DNA from: Isoetes taiwanensis
Taxonomy: Eukaryota > Streptophyta > Lycopodiopsida > Isoetales > Isoetaceae
Direction of reading: 5' to 3'
Length of the DNA: 64,000 bases
Assembly: GCA_021234155.1 (NCBI GenBank)
Contig: JAJEKV010000216.1
Span: forward strand, 308,001-372,000
The position numbers were made by a program, and so were the translations under genes. The notes beneath the pieces are model-generated. The model saw only the letters and a list, made by a program, of their open reading frames with translations. It ran no database searches and was not told the DNA's origin. How positions within the stretch are numbered: position 1 is the stretch's first letter; every line of letters begins with the position of its first letter. Below are positions 1-13,106 of this stretch, piece after piece.

Positions 1-405
1 GTCGTTGCATTGCTCCCATAGTTTTGCTCCACTTCATTGGTGTAGTTAGCTACCACGCCGCCTCAAGACGTTGAAGGCCTCCCCGAGCCTAAGGTATCTA
101 TCTATTTTACGCCTATTCGGCCCGCCATTGCCGGAGTGAACTCTATTCTACGGGTCGGTCAATTCGATGCAAGTATGTTCAATCCTCGAGATTGAGCCCT
201 CCCACTTTCTTTCAAAAGAAAATGGTCAAGACACCCTTCAATGGCGTTGTACACAACGCCATATTTATTCTCTCCCCTTAAGAGGTTATACGCTTCTTAT
301 TTAGCGCATTAATTTACTAGCTTTTATTTGACATATATAACCATCTAAGATGGATATACATATTATGTTATCATTTATTTCAATATAGCACATCGACCCC
401 AATTT
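1..405. other. Gene-free stretch
   Basis: No reading frame here looks like protein. The first 240 bases have mixed composition; the rest is AT-rich. The only structure seen is the short hairpin at 241-262, listed separately. Confidence 0.5.
241..262. repeat. Perfect 10-bp inverted repeat with 2-nt loop
   Basis: The arms ATGGCGTTGT and ACAACGCCAT are exact reverse complements separated by AC. The function is unknown. It could be a chance hairpin or the terminus of a decayed element; no second copy was noticed in the window. Confidence 0.6.
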
Positions 406-690
406 TTGGTCCACAGTTGTTTTTTTGTTGTACGGAAGTGTTGTTTTATGTCAAAAACAACACCAAAATGGCCCCAAAAGACCACGTGGCCCGCTTATCC
501 GGATTTTGCACAAAGGGACAAGTGGTTTTTTGGCAAAAAATCCCACTGTGGTTTTTCTGGCACTTTTTTGTTTTTTTGTCAACGTGTCCTTTTTTTTAAT
601 GTTGTTTTTACCGAACTTTTTCGACGTGTGGTTTTTTTCTTGACTGTTGTTTTTTTGAGGAGCCACCGTTTTTTAGTTAAAATAAGATAA
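406..690. repeat. T-rich low-complexity tract
   Basis: Long runs of T, broken by GTTG and TTTTTG motifs, fill this interval. Four overlapping open frames on both strands come from the biased composition, give Phe-rich or Lys-rich peptides, and match no family I recognise. Confidence 0.6.
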
Positions 691-904
691 TGAGATTTAA
701 ATATTGCTATACATGAAAGACTAACTTACAACAATCGTTTTAAAAAAACCATATGTTATTTACAAAAGAACGACATATGTGTTATTGAAATCTATGTATT
801 GTTTTTAGTGCTATTAAGTATTGTTTTTCTAAAATAAGGACATGTAAAAGAGCATTATAAGAACATATAGGAAAAACAAGGCGTTGTTTCTAATTGCCTT
901 TTAG

Positions 905-1093
905 CTAATGAAATATTGACACGTAGTATACTTTTAAAATAAAAAAAAGTTATTTTAACTAATCAAATATCGACACGTGGCATACATTTTTAAATAAAAA
1001 ATTATTATTATGATATATAGAAAAAACATTGGTGTTTTTAACATATCTTCTAACCAATCAAATATTGCCACATGGCATACATTCAAATAATAA
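905..1093 (+). repeat. Three degenerate direct repeats with CACGTGGCATAC core
   Basis: Three related segments start near 905, 959 and 1052. Each runs CTAATCAAATATTGACACGTGGCATACAT with changes (first 20 bases given: CTAATCAAATATTGACACGT). They contain a G-box-like CACGTG core in one copy. They are probably decayed tandem repeats; a regulatory role is not supported. Confidence 0.45.
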
Positions 1094-2040
1094 TATATAC
1101 CACAATTTAAAAATCAATATGATTGTATTTAATTTAAGAAAGCTTGTAAGAATCTAGTGGATCATTAAGTCTAAGTGCTTTTTGATAAATCATTATATGC
1201 AAAAAATAAATACATGCCATTAAAACTATTGGAGGGAAAATGAAATGAAGTACATAATTTAAAACAGAATCGAGAATTGGAAAAGAGAAATAATGATAAA
1301 AATTGTAGACTAAAACCCTGAAGTTGATATTTTTTTTTTGTAAAGGCAAGTATTTGCCTACTCATACAATGCAGACTGCAACTAGTCTGAGATTAGATAC
1401 AAATAATCGCCAGATCATCTTGCCTTGATCTTTTGAAAAGTATTCAAGATGCTATCTTGAAAATCTAGAGAAGCAAATAAAAGTCTGCTCTGTTTCGGCG
1501 AAACAGATGCTTTCCATTAGCAGATCCTTGTGCCTAGATAAGGTTAACAAAGGATTGAAAATCTCCCGCAGCAAAGGAACAACTGAATGCTTGATTAAAA
1601 CCTGTAATAGGCTGACTGCCTTGAAACACAAGGCTGCAAGGAACCCAATAAAACCAAGTAATAACTCGCAAAAATTCCCCATTACGGCAAGAGTTGGTTA
1701 TTGCAAAGAAAATCTCTCAACGACTTGATTAAAACACGTAATTGGCGGGATTGCTTTGAAACAAAAGCCCAAGAGTGTTGAAGATGTTGATTGCTTCACC
1801 TGCAAATTGCCCCGACATCTCTTCGCTTTGATCTCGTTGCGCTATGGGAGGGAAGAAATAACAAAGGAACTATATATGCAAAGCATATAGCTTACATAAT
1901 TACAATTACTAATAGAGCTATTAGTCCCCCTTGTGCCTCCCTTCGAAGTTGCACACCTACTCCTTGGTAATGTCACGGTGTTCCTCCGGTGCCATGGTGT
2001 TGACGATCTATATCCTCCTATTTGTACGTCCACCGTACTC
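1094..2040. other. Gene-free stretch with one direct repeat
   Basis: No convincing gene. Two related segments near 1585-1635 and 1719-1770 share the order CTTGATTAAAAC, GTAAT, GCTTTGAAACA. Short open frames here overlap on both strands and match nothing I recognise. Confidence 0.4.
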
Positions 2041-4630
2041 GGGGTAACTTGTTGATATACTTGGGCCCTCCGATGTTTGTCGGCTATGGCACAACACGCT
2101 TTTGCATCACATTCTAACTAAAGGTGTCTTTGGTCGTTGATGCTTCGACATTTTCGGCCCCGCTGCCCGATTCGTTTCGCTGTAATTGTTCCCCCCTTCA
2201 TGATACTTGAAGCTATTTGAGGCGCCTCTTTGAGGCCGCGGGCTTCCTTTGGCTATACCCTCCGAGTTGTTCTCTTCTGCAGCTTGTTCTTTGAATCGTC
2301 GATCCTTGGGTTCACCAAGTTGCATGCAAGTCCGCGTGCAAGTCATCGGCTCTCGCTTCGCCTTGCCTCACCTAGTTGGTTCTCCATCGAAGCCCAATCT
2401 TCCTTGCTGATCCCTCGATCACCGGGCTTGGGCGTTGTCACGTTCCTCGGTGCTATGCCGTCTTCTTATCTTGAGGTACCCTCCAATTGGTTTTGATTGT
2501 GCCCGTCGGTTTGATCCTCCTGTTGCCTCTAGGGAGCTCGTGGAAGAAGTCGGTTGCTAGCACTTCTCCAACTTCGATTCTCGACCTTTGTCCCTCTATG
2601 CATGTCGGTCTCTGTCAAGTAAAGCTTCATGGCTCTCCTCCCCTGGGGCTATATTGTCGGGATGATGGATCCTTATATCTGCGCAGCTTGACCCTTGAGT
2701 TGAAGAAGTACCGCCTTTAGATATACTCTTGTCGTTCGGTGTCGAATGCTTCTATCTTGGGCGTTTGACGTGCGGATGTTGGAGATATGATCGGCTTCTT
2801 CTCTTCTAATTCATCGGTAGGAGTACTGGACGAAGCCATCACCTAGTTGTTGAAGGCATATCTCCTGCCGCAGATTGCCTTTTCATAAGTGCATCTCCAT
2901 CTAATACACGTGTCATAGCGCATCACCTATATTACCACAAGGTGGAATTATGGTTGTCGAGATGTTGCCTTCTTAGTTGGCTCGTTGATGTCCGGGTCGT
3001 TCCTCCTTCAGACTTGCTCTTCCATTTTGATCTTGGGCTATAGTTGTGCTTCCTTGCTTCCTCCTTTAGGAGTCGAAGTGAAGGAGCTTCCCGATTCTAA
3101 GCGCTTAAATCCGTAGACATGGCTCTAAACTCGTGTTTCTCCACTATATATATGTGAATACACGAGATATACAATAGACATATACGCATTTACATTGGGA
3201 TTTTAATTCATCCACTTTTCTAAAACAAATCTACTTAAATGTTTATACTCCTTTAGGGTTTCCTCCTCCTATCGCATTTGATCCTTCGGTTTTTTGCTGC
3301 GTCCTCTTCGCTCCGGTTGACTGACCGGATTCCTTGAGATGCCGCTATTATTGTTGAGCTTCATGTCCGATCCGGAGCTCGTCACCCTGCTGCGAAGAGT
3401 GTTCGCCGATGTGATCCCTTGAAAAAGATGCTCCTCCTTAATGTGTATGTCCGCCGTAAGGAATGCGGTGGACCGGCCAACGCCCCCAGATGTCGCGGTC
3501 TCGTTGCAAGGTTGCCGATGTGCTGTGCCATTGACGGTTGATCACCCGGCCGTTGCAGTCGGATGTTCTTGAATGTCTTCAAGCTCGGGAGATCGCGGGT
3601 GGGTAGGCGTGCATTGTCATTCCTCCGTAGGTTGAATTCCCGAAAGTGCGCCCTGCTGATTGGGCTTTGCTTCATTCCGAGGTGCCTCTCCCGTGCTTGG
3701 AAGTGTGGTCATCTCCATTGCACCTACCCTAGCTTCTTCCCCGGGTTGCCTTTGCGGATTTGTACCTGCCGGGCTAGGTCGCCTCCTCCGGCCCCTGGAT
3801 CCTATCCATTCGAAGTCTCGCACTCCTTGGCTGACGTAGTAAAGTCGTCCTTCCTTTGCTTTCTAGGTGTTTCTCGGGGCGGAATTCTTGTTTGAGCGGA
3901 ATATTCTCCTCCTTGATCTTGCCCCTAATGTTGATATAGGCCTTCAAGCCGGAGATGTTCCCCGATATCGCCTCCTCCCCTCATGGTCTCCTACCTTTTG
4001 GAACCGGATGAAAGTTCTCCGCCGGGTGCAAGGGAGCCGGAAAGCTCGTCCGGTCAGCCTTAGGTGCTTTGTGGTTGCCTAGCTTGGTTTCTCCTTTTGT
4101 TGACGTTGCATGACATTCGCTTGAGCTGCCGGACTGCAAGGTCGGGTTGTCTTCCCCTCCGATTTCTACGCCTCCCGTGGTCGCCATGACTTCTCTCCTC
4201 GATGAAAGATTATGCCCCTCTCGCCCTAGCTCGTGATGCTAATGTGGCATTGCCGCCTAACGCCTTCCCCGCGACTCAGATTTTGCTGCCTTTGCATTCT
4301 TCCATTTGAAACTCATGTGCGCCGAAATGGGTGAAGGCGCCGAGATCCTCTTTTTCGGTGAGCTCGTGGACGGTAGCCGGGAGGTTGACATCTAGAAGAT
4401 TCTTGATGCCGCTTGGTTACCGAATATTCTTCCCATTTGATGAAGATTGATGATAGGCCTGGTGTCCCTGTTCTACTCGCTTGTCGCTTGAGGTGTTTGT
4501 CGTTGTGCTTCCCTCTCTTGGGTCTGCCTTTTCGGTCTCCTCTCCTTATCTGTCTGTACATCGGCTGGGACCTTGATGTCTTCAAGAAGTTGCGCCTCTA
4601 GCTCTTCTGTGGCTCTGGCCCTGTCCTTCG
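2041..4630 (-). pseudogene. GC-rich decayed coding-like relic, unidentified
   Basis: This block is clearly richer in G and C than its surroundings. On the minus strand it carries a chain of open pieces rich in Arg, Pro, Gly and Glu (for example 4313-4585, 3981-4187, 3617-3823 and 3382-3675) in changing frames. The composition and frame jumps suggest a decayed retroelement gag-like region, but I see no zinc knuckle, protease or reverse transcriptase motif, so the class is not assigned. Plus-strand frames such as 3563-3895 look like antisense shadows. Many small frame changes may reflect indels at CG-rich motifs, as seen elsewhere in the window. Confidence 0.3.
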
Positions 4631-5363
4631 AAAGTAACGCTCGTATATTCTAGAGTCTAAGGGTCCACTTGAAGGGCTCTCCTACAACATTTTGGGCTCT
4701 ATAAGCAAGCAAGATGGCTCGAAAGCAAATTATCGAGACATGTCTATAATCTCCAAGTCTATGGACATTAGGATGTGTGGTATGGTATGACGTGATGGTT
4801 GTTTTGCAAACCTCCATGATGTTTGAGGCATACTCTAAGGTCCTATCAAAGTTGGTTTGGGGGAGTCCAGTCTCTACACACGGAGTAGCTTGGGCAGTTC
4901 TAGACTCTAGCTCCTTTCTAGGTATCCCGCAATAGGGAGTGTGAATGTGGCGGCCAGATAGGTCAAACTCTATTAGAAGGACACAAAATTAGGTCAATGT
5001 TTATGCTTTTGGCATGAGCAGAGGTGATGTACCAACAGTTGGACTTCGGTTTCTATGCTGAGGTTTAGACGACTATAACAAAGGGGTGTTCTTGGGCACC
5101 TCTACCTTGGAGTAAGGCATCAGCTTTGGGCCGAGAGCAATACTTGTGAGGTACTAATGGGGTATGCTTCTATTTACAAACAAACCACAGCTTTGGAAAA
5201 ACAATTCAAGGGTTTGAGCAATTTTGGTCATTTTGAGCTGAGGTTTGACATTTCTAGCCTAATTTGAGGTCATAAATGGATTCTAGGTTGTCTAACGGTC
5301 CTATTGCAACAAATTTCAAGCGATTTGGAGCTCAGAGCTCAAGTTATGGGGTTTGAAAATCTG
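4631..5363. other. Gene-free stretch
   Basis: No gene, RNA or repeat structure recognised. The sequence immediately precedes the hairpin array. Confidence 0.4.
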
Positions 5364-6086
5364 GACGCCTCTAAGAGTGCTGAGGGGGGTGTTAGGTTGG
5401 GACCTAAGTGGCCTCTCGGGGCGCACTCTTGGAGTCATTGGCCTATCTCTCTGCCTAATGGATGCCAAGAACTACTGGGAGGGGTAAATTCCTATTAGTT
5501 TTCTTCCTAAATGCAAGTTTCTTTGTTTATTTACTACGCTTGGAGCAAGTAGGGCTAATCAAAGCCCCAGCTTGGTATGGATGACTCTAAGAGTGCGCGA
5601 GGAGGGGTTAGGTTGGGACCTAACTATGCTCTGGCGCAAGACTCTTGGAGTCGCTGGCCTCTCTCCTGCTCCAACACATCCAATTTACACAATTTACATG
5701 TCGTTACCCACTAATTCAAGCATTTTAAGCAAGATTCTATTATTACTTTTACCGTTTGAGTAATTTATAATCAATTTTTGAGGTCACTTTTAGGGACGAC
5801 CCTAAGAGTGCGCGAGGAGGGGGTTAGGTCGGGACCTAACTATGCTCTGGCGCACTCTTGGAGGCATTGTTCCAAAAGTGACTTGTACTTAATGTTTTTC
5901 GATGTTTTAACATATAATTCTAGCTATTTCGAGCTTTTTGATTGGGATTTCATCTTTTATTTCATCATTTGGACTTCCTAAGGCCAAGTTCTAGGGTTCA
6001 TATGGGGTGACTACTCTAAGAGTGCGCGAGAGGGCCATTAGGTCTGAACCTAACATGCTCCTGGCGCACTCTTGGAGTCGTTGGCC
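5364..6086 (+). repeat. Array of four conserved hairpins at about 215-bp spacing
   Basis: Four copies of a core of about 75 bp lie at 5364-5444, 5581-5660, 5794-5868 and 6008-6086. The shared TAAGAGTGC motif starts at 5372, 5588, 5803 and 6016, so the steps are 216, 215 and 213 bp. In each core an outer pair (CTAAGAGTGCG against CGCACTCTTGGAG) encloses an inner perfect stem (TTAGGT with ACCTAA) around a variable 4-nt loop such as TGGG, CGGG or CTGA. The spacers of about 135 bp between cores have diverged beyond recognition while the hairpin is kept. Possible explanations are a satellite, clustered small-RNA precursors, or remains of a transposon subterminal region. No coding content is evident. 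Confidence 0.75.
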
Positions 6087-7700
6087 AAAAGTGCCTGAAA
6101 TTTAGTAGGATCTCTTAAGTGCCTATGTTCTCTAATTATCCTAATCTTAGATAATTACTAGCTCTACCCCAGGAAAAAATTTTCCCGCTACTCGAGGTTT
6201 GTGCTTGGGCTTTTACCTCCAAGACTGAATGTCTAGATGAGTTAGTTCCTATAGGGTTTTCTTGCCGCTGCTCGATCCCGGTCCGCCAAGATCGAGCTCG
6301 ATACCATTAGACGCCCTTCTGACTCATATACGATGCCCCGATCAGATACAACCGGAGATCATCCTCAAGCCAAAGATCCCGCTTTCGCCGACATGAGGCC
6401 GCCCACCTAACATCGGGCCCTTGATGGTGGCCAAGAACCCGACGGGAAGAATGGACGTGTCATTCATCCCGCCTCCCCTGGATCGAACCTAGCCGCGAAG
6501 CGTAAAACAAAACATGAGCACATGACATCAATCAACAATAACATACCCACCTCGAAGGGTGGTCCACCATATCACAAAGAGCCGCAACAACACATCAAGA
6601 CATCAACATAACATGGGGAAAAACCTACCCGTGCTCGGACTCATGGGGAAAAGACGGACGGCTTGGGGTCTCCGTGATAGCAATGCGCATGTAATTCATG
6701 GCAAATGGATTTGGTCGGCATAGGAACATGGTCGTTGGGTAGTCCACTCCATCCGCCTCTCCCGTGCATACTTTGCGATAGGTTGAAAAGTATTGGAGCT
6801 CCGATTCGTAGCCTGCGGGTGAATAGCCGTGAGGGGCTACTACTACCGGGTTGCATCTCCCCGGGGCCCCCGATGAGGGAGGAGATCACTCCCCCGTGAG
6901 GTTCATGCCAATCACAAAGCGAAGCTAGAGAGCCACCGCCAGATTCGACTTCAACTCACCGGAAGGTGACGATCACCCCACGAAAGTGTCGAGCCCATAC
7001 CCCCGCCTCACGCAGCTGTGTTATTAGGCCTAGCTCACGTTTCCCTCGCCGCCGCACGCCACCGGGATCAACCGCGGATTAGACAAGCCCTCCCTTGTCA
7101 CCGGTCTAGCTCGCCACCCACGTACCAAAGCGGGCTCTTATGTACGTGCCGCATTAATTGGGAATTAATGGCTAAAACTAGGATCATACAACTACTTGGG
7201 CTCGGGTCTCTACCCCTTCCCAATACACAAGAGTGGCGATAGAATGTCAAAACAACATCACAATGTAATGAAATAATAGAATACATCTATTCTAATCTAC
7301 CTAATCTTACATGGTTAGGTTCCTTTGTTAGTTCCTATCATTCTTAGGTCAGAGGGGTCGCCTATAGCTAAGAATGAATACTAATCCTATGGAATGAGGC
7401 CCGAGAACTTCGGATTTAACTATCGATCAACCACTAACCCGCTTCTTGGTTGGCTCCCACTCCTCCTCAAGGCCCATCTTTCTTTGGATCTCGAGACCGG
7501 CTGGTCCGGATCGAAAGCCGCAACCTATGAATTCGACTCCTCCGCTACTCTTCAGCGAAATGGCCCAAAGTCTGCTGCAGAATCCGACCTATAGGGGCTG
7601 GAATCCTTTTTACTTTGCTAGAGAACAGTCTTTAGGCTTTTCTTATTGCCACGACCATTTACATAAGCAAAAAGAAGAAGTAGAGATGCAATGATAGGAT
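6087..7700. other. Gene-free stretch, partly GC-rich
   Basis: From about 6240 to 7250 the sequence is GC-richer and resembles the 2.0-4.6 kb relic in style, with open frames on both strands that overlap one another. No domain is recognised. Confidence 0.35.
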
Positions 7701-9429
7701 AAAAATTGCACTTTGAGTGCTTTTATTTATAAATTTGAACACAATATATTTGGAGTTCTGGATTGGGTTAAAACCCAAGCGTTTCTAATATTTATCATAA
7801 GGAAATAAGAATGTCGAAGAGGATTCATGATCTGCCCAATTGATAAATGCGCTCCACCTTCAAGCATTCAAGATGAAAAGGATTCAAAAAATTTTCACTA
7901 GAATTAAGCCATTCTTCAAAGAAATAGATGCAATTATTTACATGCTAATTGCATGTGCTAATGATTTGTATGCTATAATGAACAAGATGGATAAATTTTT
8001 CTAACCTTATATTGTGCTCCAAGTCAGAGAAACAACTGCTCGCAAAAGCTAAAAAAACCGCTTTAGATATTGCAAAAGGGACCCGCCCAAGCTCAACAAA
8101 TTTAGCATCCGGAGTAATAGTAGAAACATCCACAAACATCTGATTCTAGGTTATTTGTTGTACTTTCTCAAAAAATTGTGACTCACCTTTAATTACAAAA
8201 TAAAGAATCGCTATCTTCAAGCATTCTTTTTGCCACTTGCGCCTCCCGGACCTCTCTCGCACGGGATTGGGGCTCGAAGAAAAGAATGCCGACTGATTTG
8301 CAGAGTGGACAACCAACTTAGATGCTATCTATAAGGCTTGGATTTCAGATAAGTACCGCGGAATTTGTAAAGTTGATGTTGAAGGTCATAGCCGAACTGG
8401 GAATCTTACCCACAGCTCAGTCGGTGGAACAATCAGAATCAAGATATTGCACCTCGAGGACTCTTTTAGGAATGGCATTGAAGAAAGCTCAGATAGCGGA
8501 TTTGTTCATCTATGCTTCAATACCCAATACAAAAATTCCGCTATTCAAATGCGGTCGCTTAAAAATTCGCTAATCCTCAGTAGTTTTTCAACGTTCGACT
8601 ACGATAAAATCGATTATCCGAGCTGGTGCCAAGCAAAAGCAAAAGGAAAGGAACATAGATATGATTTGCCCTTTTGGGCTTTAAAAACTCGCCTACGTTT
8701 ATCGGAAGGCATCGCGAGGAATTAGAACTAAGCAGAGAAGAAAAGAAGCGATTCGCCAGATTATGCGCTTTTACTCAAAAATCTAGCATCCAATTAGGAT
8801 TAAAGCCAAGCCAGGCTAGGAATCCAAGTCGGGGGAGATAGTCCAAACCATGCATGCTTTTGTTGGAATCCCTACCTCCACGGATTAAACAGGACTCAAA
8901 CAATATTGCCCCTCGCATTGTCTTCTTGAAGCCCCTTTGGACAACAAAGATTTTGGATGGAAGGGAGGCGAAAATTTTGCCGGCACAATTGAGCGGTAAA
9001 CAATTTCATTGATTGAGGAAAATAAAAGATACGTAAATGGGCCGATTCATGGTTTTTTTTGCATAAAGACAGACCCAACACTTTTAGTAAATTACGTGGA
9101 ATCATCAAGGAAGATCGTAAGACTTTTCCTCGATTGAATCGGAAGTAGTAGATAGAAAATTTCTTACCTTTTCAAGCCGAACTTCTAAAACCGTGTGGAT
9201 TGATGCTACTAAATCGCTTTGAATCGCCAGTGGAAACACTTCTTTGAATCGAATTGAAACACTTCCTTGATTCTTTGATTCTTGAATCGCAAATTTCAGA
9301 AGGAAACTCGCCGGAGAAGAGACCAAAAAAGAAAAAATCCTAAAACCTTTTCAAAAATAGCCGTACAAATTTAATTCTAGTCATTAATTGACGATTAATT
9401 GATGATCCACCCAAAAAATCTACTTTTAG
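7701..9429. other. Gene-free stretch with unassigned short frames
   Basis: Plus-strand frames at 8322-8573 and 8447-8725 overlap in different registers and match nothing I know. There are no splice-bounded exons or RNA genes that I can support. Confidence 0.3.
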
Positions 9430-9542
9430 TGGAAACCCTTCCGGTTTTAATATGGAAACCCTCCGGATTTTAATATGGAAACCCTTCCGGATTTCACGGA
9501 AACTCAGAAGGGTTTTCATATTAAAACCCGGAAGGGTTTCCA
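9430..9542. repeat. Small foldback with 33-34 bp arms plus direct repeats
   Basis: Arm 9430-9462 and the reverse complement of 9509-9542 agree except for one extra base and one substitution. The left arm unit TGGAAACCCTTCCGG plus TTTTAATA is also repeated directly at 9430, 9454 and 9477 (about 24-bp period). The result is three direct units facing one inverted unit. It would form a stable hairpin if transcribed. Confidence 0.7.
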
Positions 9543-10470
9543 ATGATTTATTTAATAACCCCAATCGGGGGGAGATAGTGTGAGCGAGTTGTTATGGTCA
9601 AGCGATGAATATAAATGGAAACATTGTATAACGTCAACTTATTCACACTAAAATAAAGAAACTCTTATTCATATTCTCTTGGCTACGTTTAATGGACTAA
9701 ATCTCACCTGGTGCCCTATAGAAAATGCTGCATGTGCTTGATAAATTTTACTAGATCTACAGTTTAGACCTCGTTATATTATTTACTAAACATGTGTCTC
9801 GATCATACCGCCCCTTTGCCGAGGTTGCCTATACATGTTGAAGCGGTGATCCAATTCCCTTGCAATGACATTGATGTAGGTTCAATATGTAGCATAATGA
9901 CAGGGGTTTTTTTATGTTTTTTATACATTTTTTCTAAGGTTTTCCTATGATTTGGTGGTCGTATTCATCTATGTGTACTAAATAGTATTTCTAGAGTGCA
10001 TCGTTTCTTGGCCATTGATTTTTTATAAGAGGCGTAATAAATGCGGTTGTAATTAAATTCATCTCGTTTGCATAGGGTGGACCATAGTCTAATTTTGGTA
10101 TTAATTATTTTTTTAAAGGGGCCGAAAAGGCATGCAAACATCGAACCCTTTTGCTAGGGTTTCAAGATCTTCACAAGTTGCCGATTCTCGCTATCGGGTC
10201 GATTCACCTCGCTTCATGATCTTCCGTTTATGCTAGATATGCAAGCCCAAGTGTAAAAAATATTTTAGGGTTTACGCTTCTTGTGTTTCGGATCGTGATA
10301 CGAAGCAAACTGATAAATCGATTGGATTTTTTCATGCTATAATGGCCGAAGACTTTGTACCGGATTTGAAGTCCGGATTTGGCAGCGGCTGAAAGTGAGG
10401 ATCTTGCATCAGACAAAGATGGATATGGCATTGGATGATTGAGGTACTTGTATCGGATTTGGAGTGCAGC
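9543..10470. other. Gene-free stretch
   Basis: No supported gene or structure. A related partial unit of the following tandem repeat (CCGGATTTG motifs near 10355-10380) lies at the right end. Confidence 0.35.
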
Positions 10471-11172
10471 ATGGAGTCCGGATTTGCCAGAAGCGTTATC
10501 TCAGGTTATAGTCAACTTGGTGTTCGATTTGCATTTTGCATCGTTTTGTGTGATCCGAAGCGATTGCCATTTTGTCTACATCCGGATCCGGCTAGAGGTT
10601 CAGCAGAATGAAAGCAAAGGTCGATAAATCAATTGAATATATAGTTGCGGAAGCGTGGTTTTGTATGCAGACGGCAGTAGAAGTAGAAACCGATGGCCAT
10701 ATTCTGGTAAATCTATTCTTCTTATGTTTGCTTGCTTAAAATAAGTGCTTGGTTTTTGTACTTGTTAACAGGATCCAGGGGTCTTTTAAAGCAAGCAAAT
10801 TTAGCCATGAATCATACTCGATGCGATGGAGTCGGGATTTGCCGCCAGTCACGTACCTCACGTTATAGTCAACCGCGGTTTGATTTCCATTTTGCACCGC
10901 TCTTGTGTGATCCTACTGATTGCCATTTTGTCTACATCCGGATCCTAAATTAGAGGTTCCGATGAGCAAAGAAGGAGCAAAGGTAAAAAGCGATTGAATA
11001 TATAGTTGTAAAACGGGGGTTTTGTATGCGACGTATAAAAGTAGAAACCCGATGGCCATATTCGTAAATATATTGTTCTTGTGTTTGCTTGCTTAAAATA
11101 AGTGCTTGTTTTTGTATCACATTAACATGATCTAGGGTCTTTTAAAGCAAGCAAATTTGGCCATGAATCATA
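10471..11172 (+). repeat. Two-copy tandem duplication, unit about 355 bp
   Basis: The block beginning ATGGAGTCCGGATTTGCC at 10471 recurs at 10828 with the same order of landmarks: GTTATAGTCAAC, CATTTTGTCTACATCCGG, GAATATATAGTTG, GATGGCCATATTC and TTTTAAAGCAAGCAAATTT. The copies end near 10815 and 11172. They differ by many small indels. Open frames inside differ between copies, so this is noncoding duplication. Confidence 0.75.
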
Positions 11173-13106
11173 AACCGGGTGCATTATATTTCTTTTAGCT
11201 CTTCCTACATTAAATATGTAAACAAAGCGGTTCTGTTGCTGCTCGTTCCTTAGATTAGCTAATATTGCCATAGGATATGGATGGATACCGATTTTATTGT
11301 GAGTTACGCAAATAAGAATAATCATCCAGAACAACTTCCATTTCTTGCTTTTTTTCGATTAGGCAATATTCCACATTGCCAAATCCATATTACAAACAGG
11401 ATATGGATCGGAGAGTTTCATAAAGTAACATCATCTCGTATGCTTTTGCAATGATCGAAAGCGAAAGATATCTTCTCCAACAAAAAGTGTTATGTTATTT
11501 GCTTTTATTGTAAAACAAATCATTTATAAGAAGATGACTCTCTCTCAACTTAGCAATATCCGCTCAATATGGTCAAAACATTAGTTGTATTTATTAGTAA
11601 GGTAGATGGTGAAGCATTTGGTGAGATCTCAATCATAGTAAAAGCGGATGGTGAAGCATTTGGTTAAATCTCATTTGGGCATTTCTTCCTTGTAAGAATC
11701 ATCTTTTTCACTTATTTAGAATTATTATCTTTAACTCTTGTTATAGTTTACTTTTGAAGGGCATGCATGGACTCGAGACATTCCTTGTTGGCAACTACCA
11801 TATAAATCGTTGTAATACATACACTCAACACATCTCCACATGTTTTGCATCTTCTCGCCAAAAGTTGGCCAAAAGTAGCATGGACCTCTTATGGGAAGAG
11901 CATAAACTTGTGGTGGTTTATGAACTAAGTATTTTCCAATGTTAATAAATGATTAATCCCACATTCCACATTACATTCAATTTATACCCTACATTCACTA
12001 CATGTGTTCAACTACAATATCCTTCTTAGTAATTAATAATTTAGACTCTTAAATTTTACCATGTGTTTTGTTTTTTTGTTAGGGCCCTAAGGCCCAAATT
12101 TTTTTTTTAAAACAACCCACATAACTATCATTAACATTAATTCACATAAACCATTACATCCAACACTTTTAGATTAAAATCCCCCTAAAACCCCCTCCGG
12201 GTTTGGGTGCATATTCACACTAGGTGACATATAGGCGTGAGAGCCCTCATAATTGTATTTCAAGACGACACAAAATCAACACCATATAGTATTCCGCTTG
12301 AAATCTTATAGTATTATGCGAATCTTGTTATACAAGATAGCAAATTTTGTACTTGCATACCCCACAAACGAGGAACTTTCGCACGTGTAGATTAAGGAAT
12401 AAGGGGTGAATATGCCTATCCAATGACTCGCGTCTCTGAGTCACCCCCGCGGTGAATATGCCCGCGGGACTCAAATTTGCCCTAAGGCAATTCCCCACAA
12501 CTGCTCGTTGTTCTGCATTATAGTAACGAGGTGCATGTGGTGATGATTTTTCTATAGCTTGCATGTGCGTATTGTTCAGCTTATCCTAGTCAATCGACAA
12601 ATAAAAATATAACCATAGTAACGTCACCTATATTCATAATGAAATGTATAAGCCTATATTCATCTTCTATTCATATATCTTGGATACGTTTATATGCCTT
12701 CACTTGTCGAGGTTTTTGGGTAAAATAGTGAAGATTTAACCTATGTTAAAATGGCATTGGTTTTAGTCCAATAATGCTCCCTTTATTACTCTTTTTGCTT
12801 CCCATTTTTTTTTTTCTCTTTTCTTTTTTTCTTGTTGAAGGACCAAATTTTTGCTTCTTGAATAGCTTCACAAATTACATTCTAATGCATTGAATACAAT
12901 TTGCTAGTATATAACATTATTAACCGTACACGAGGAGTCCATCACCACTTTGAATTATTACACAAGTGCAAGCTCATGATTTTGGAATTTTTAGCTACTT
13001 TTTGTAGTAATTTGGATCCATATTAACACATTCAAAATCCAATGCCTGCTTAGTACAACATTATGTCCGTTTGGATAAAAACAACACGATTCATACTTCT
13101 GAGTAT
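11173..13106. other. Gene-free stretch
   Basis: AT-rich with homopolymer T runs near 12060-12110 and 12805-12830. A minus-strand open frame at 12328-12564 matches nothing I recognise. No RNA gene seen. Confidence 0.4.

Noticed and set aside
406-690. Overlapping ORFs of 60-94 codons
   Set aside because: They arise from T-rich low-complexity DNA, occur in four registers at once, and show no protein-like features.
3563-3895. 110-codon plus-strand ORF in the GC-rich block
   Set aside because: Several frames are open on both strands because of base composition; Cys/Arg/Ser-rich content and no domain.
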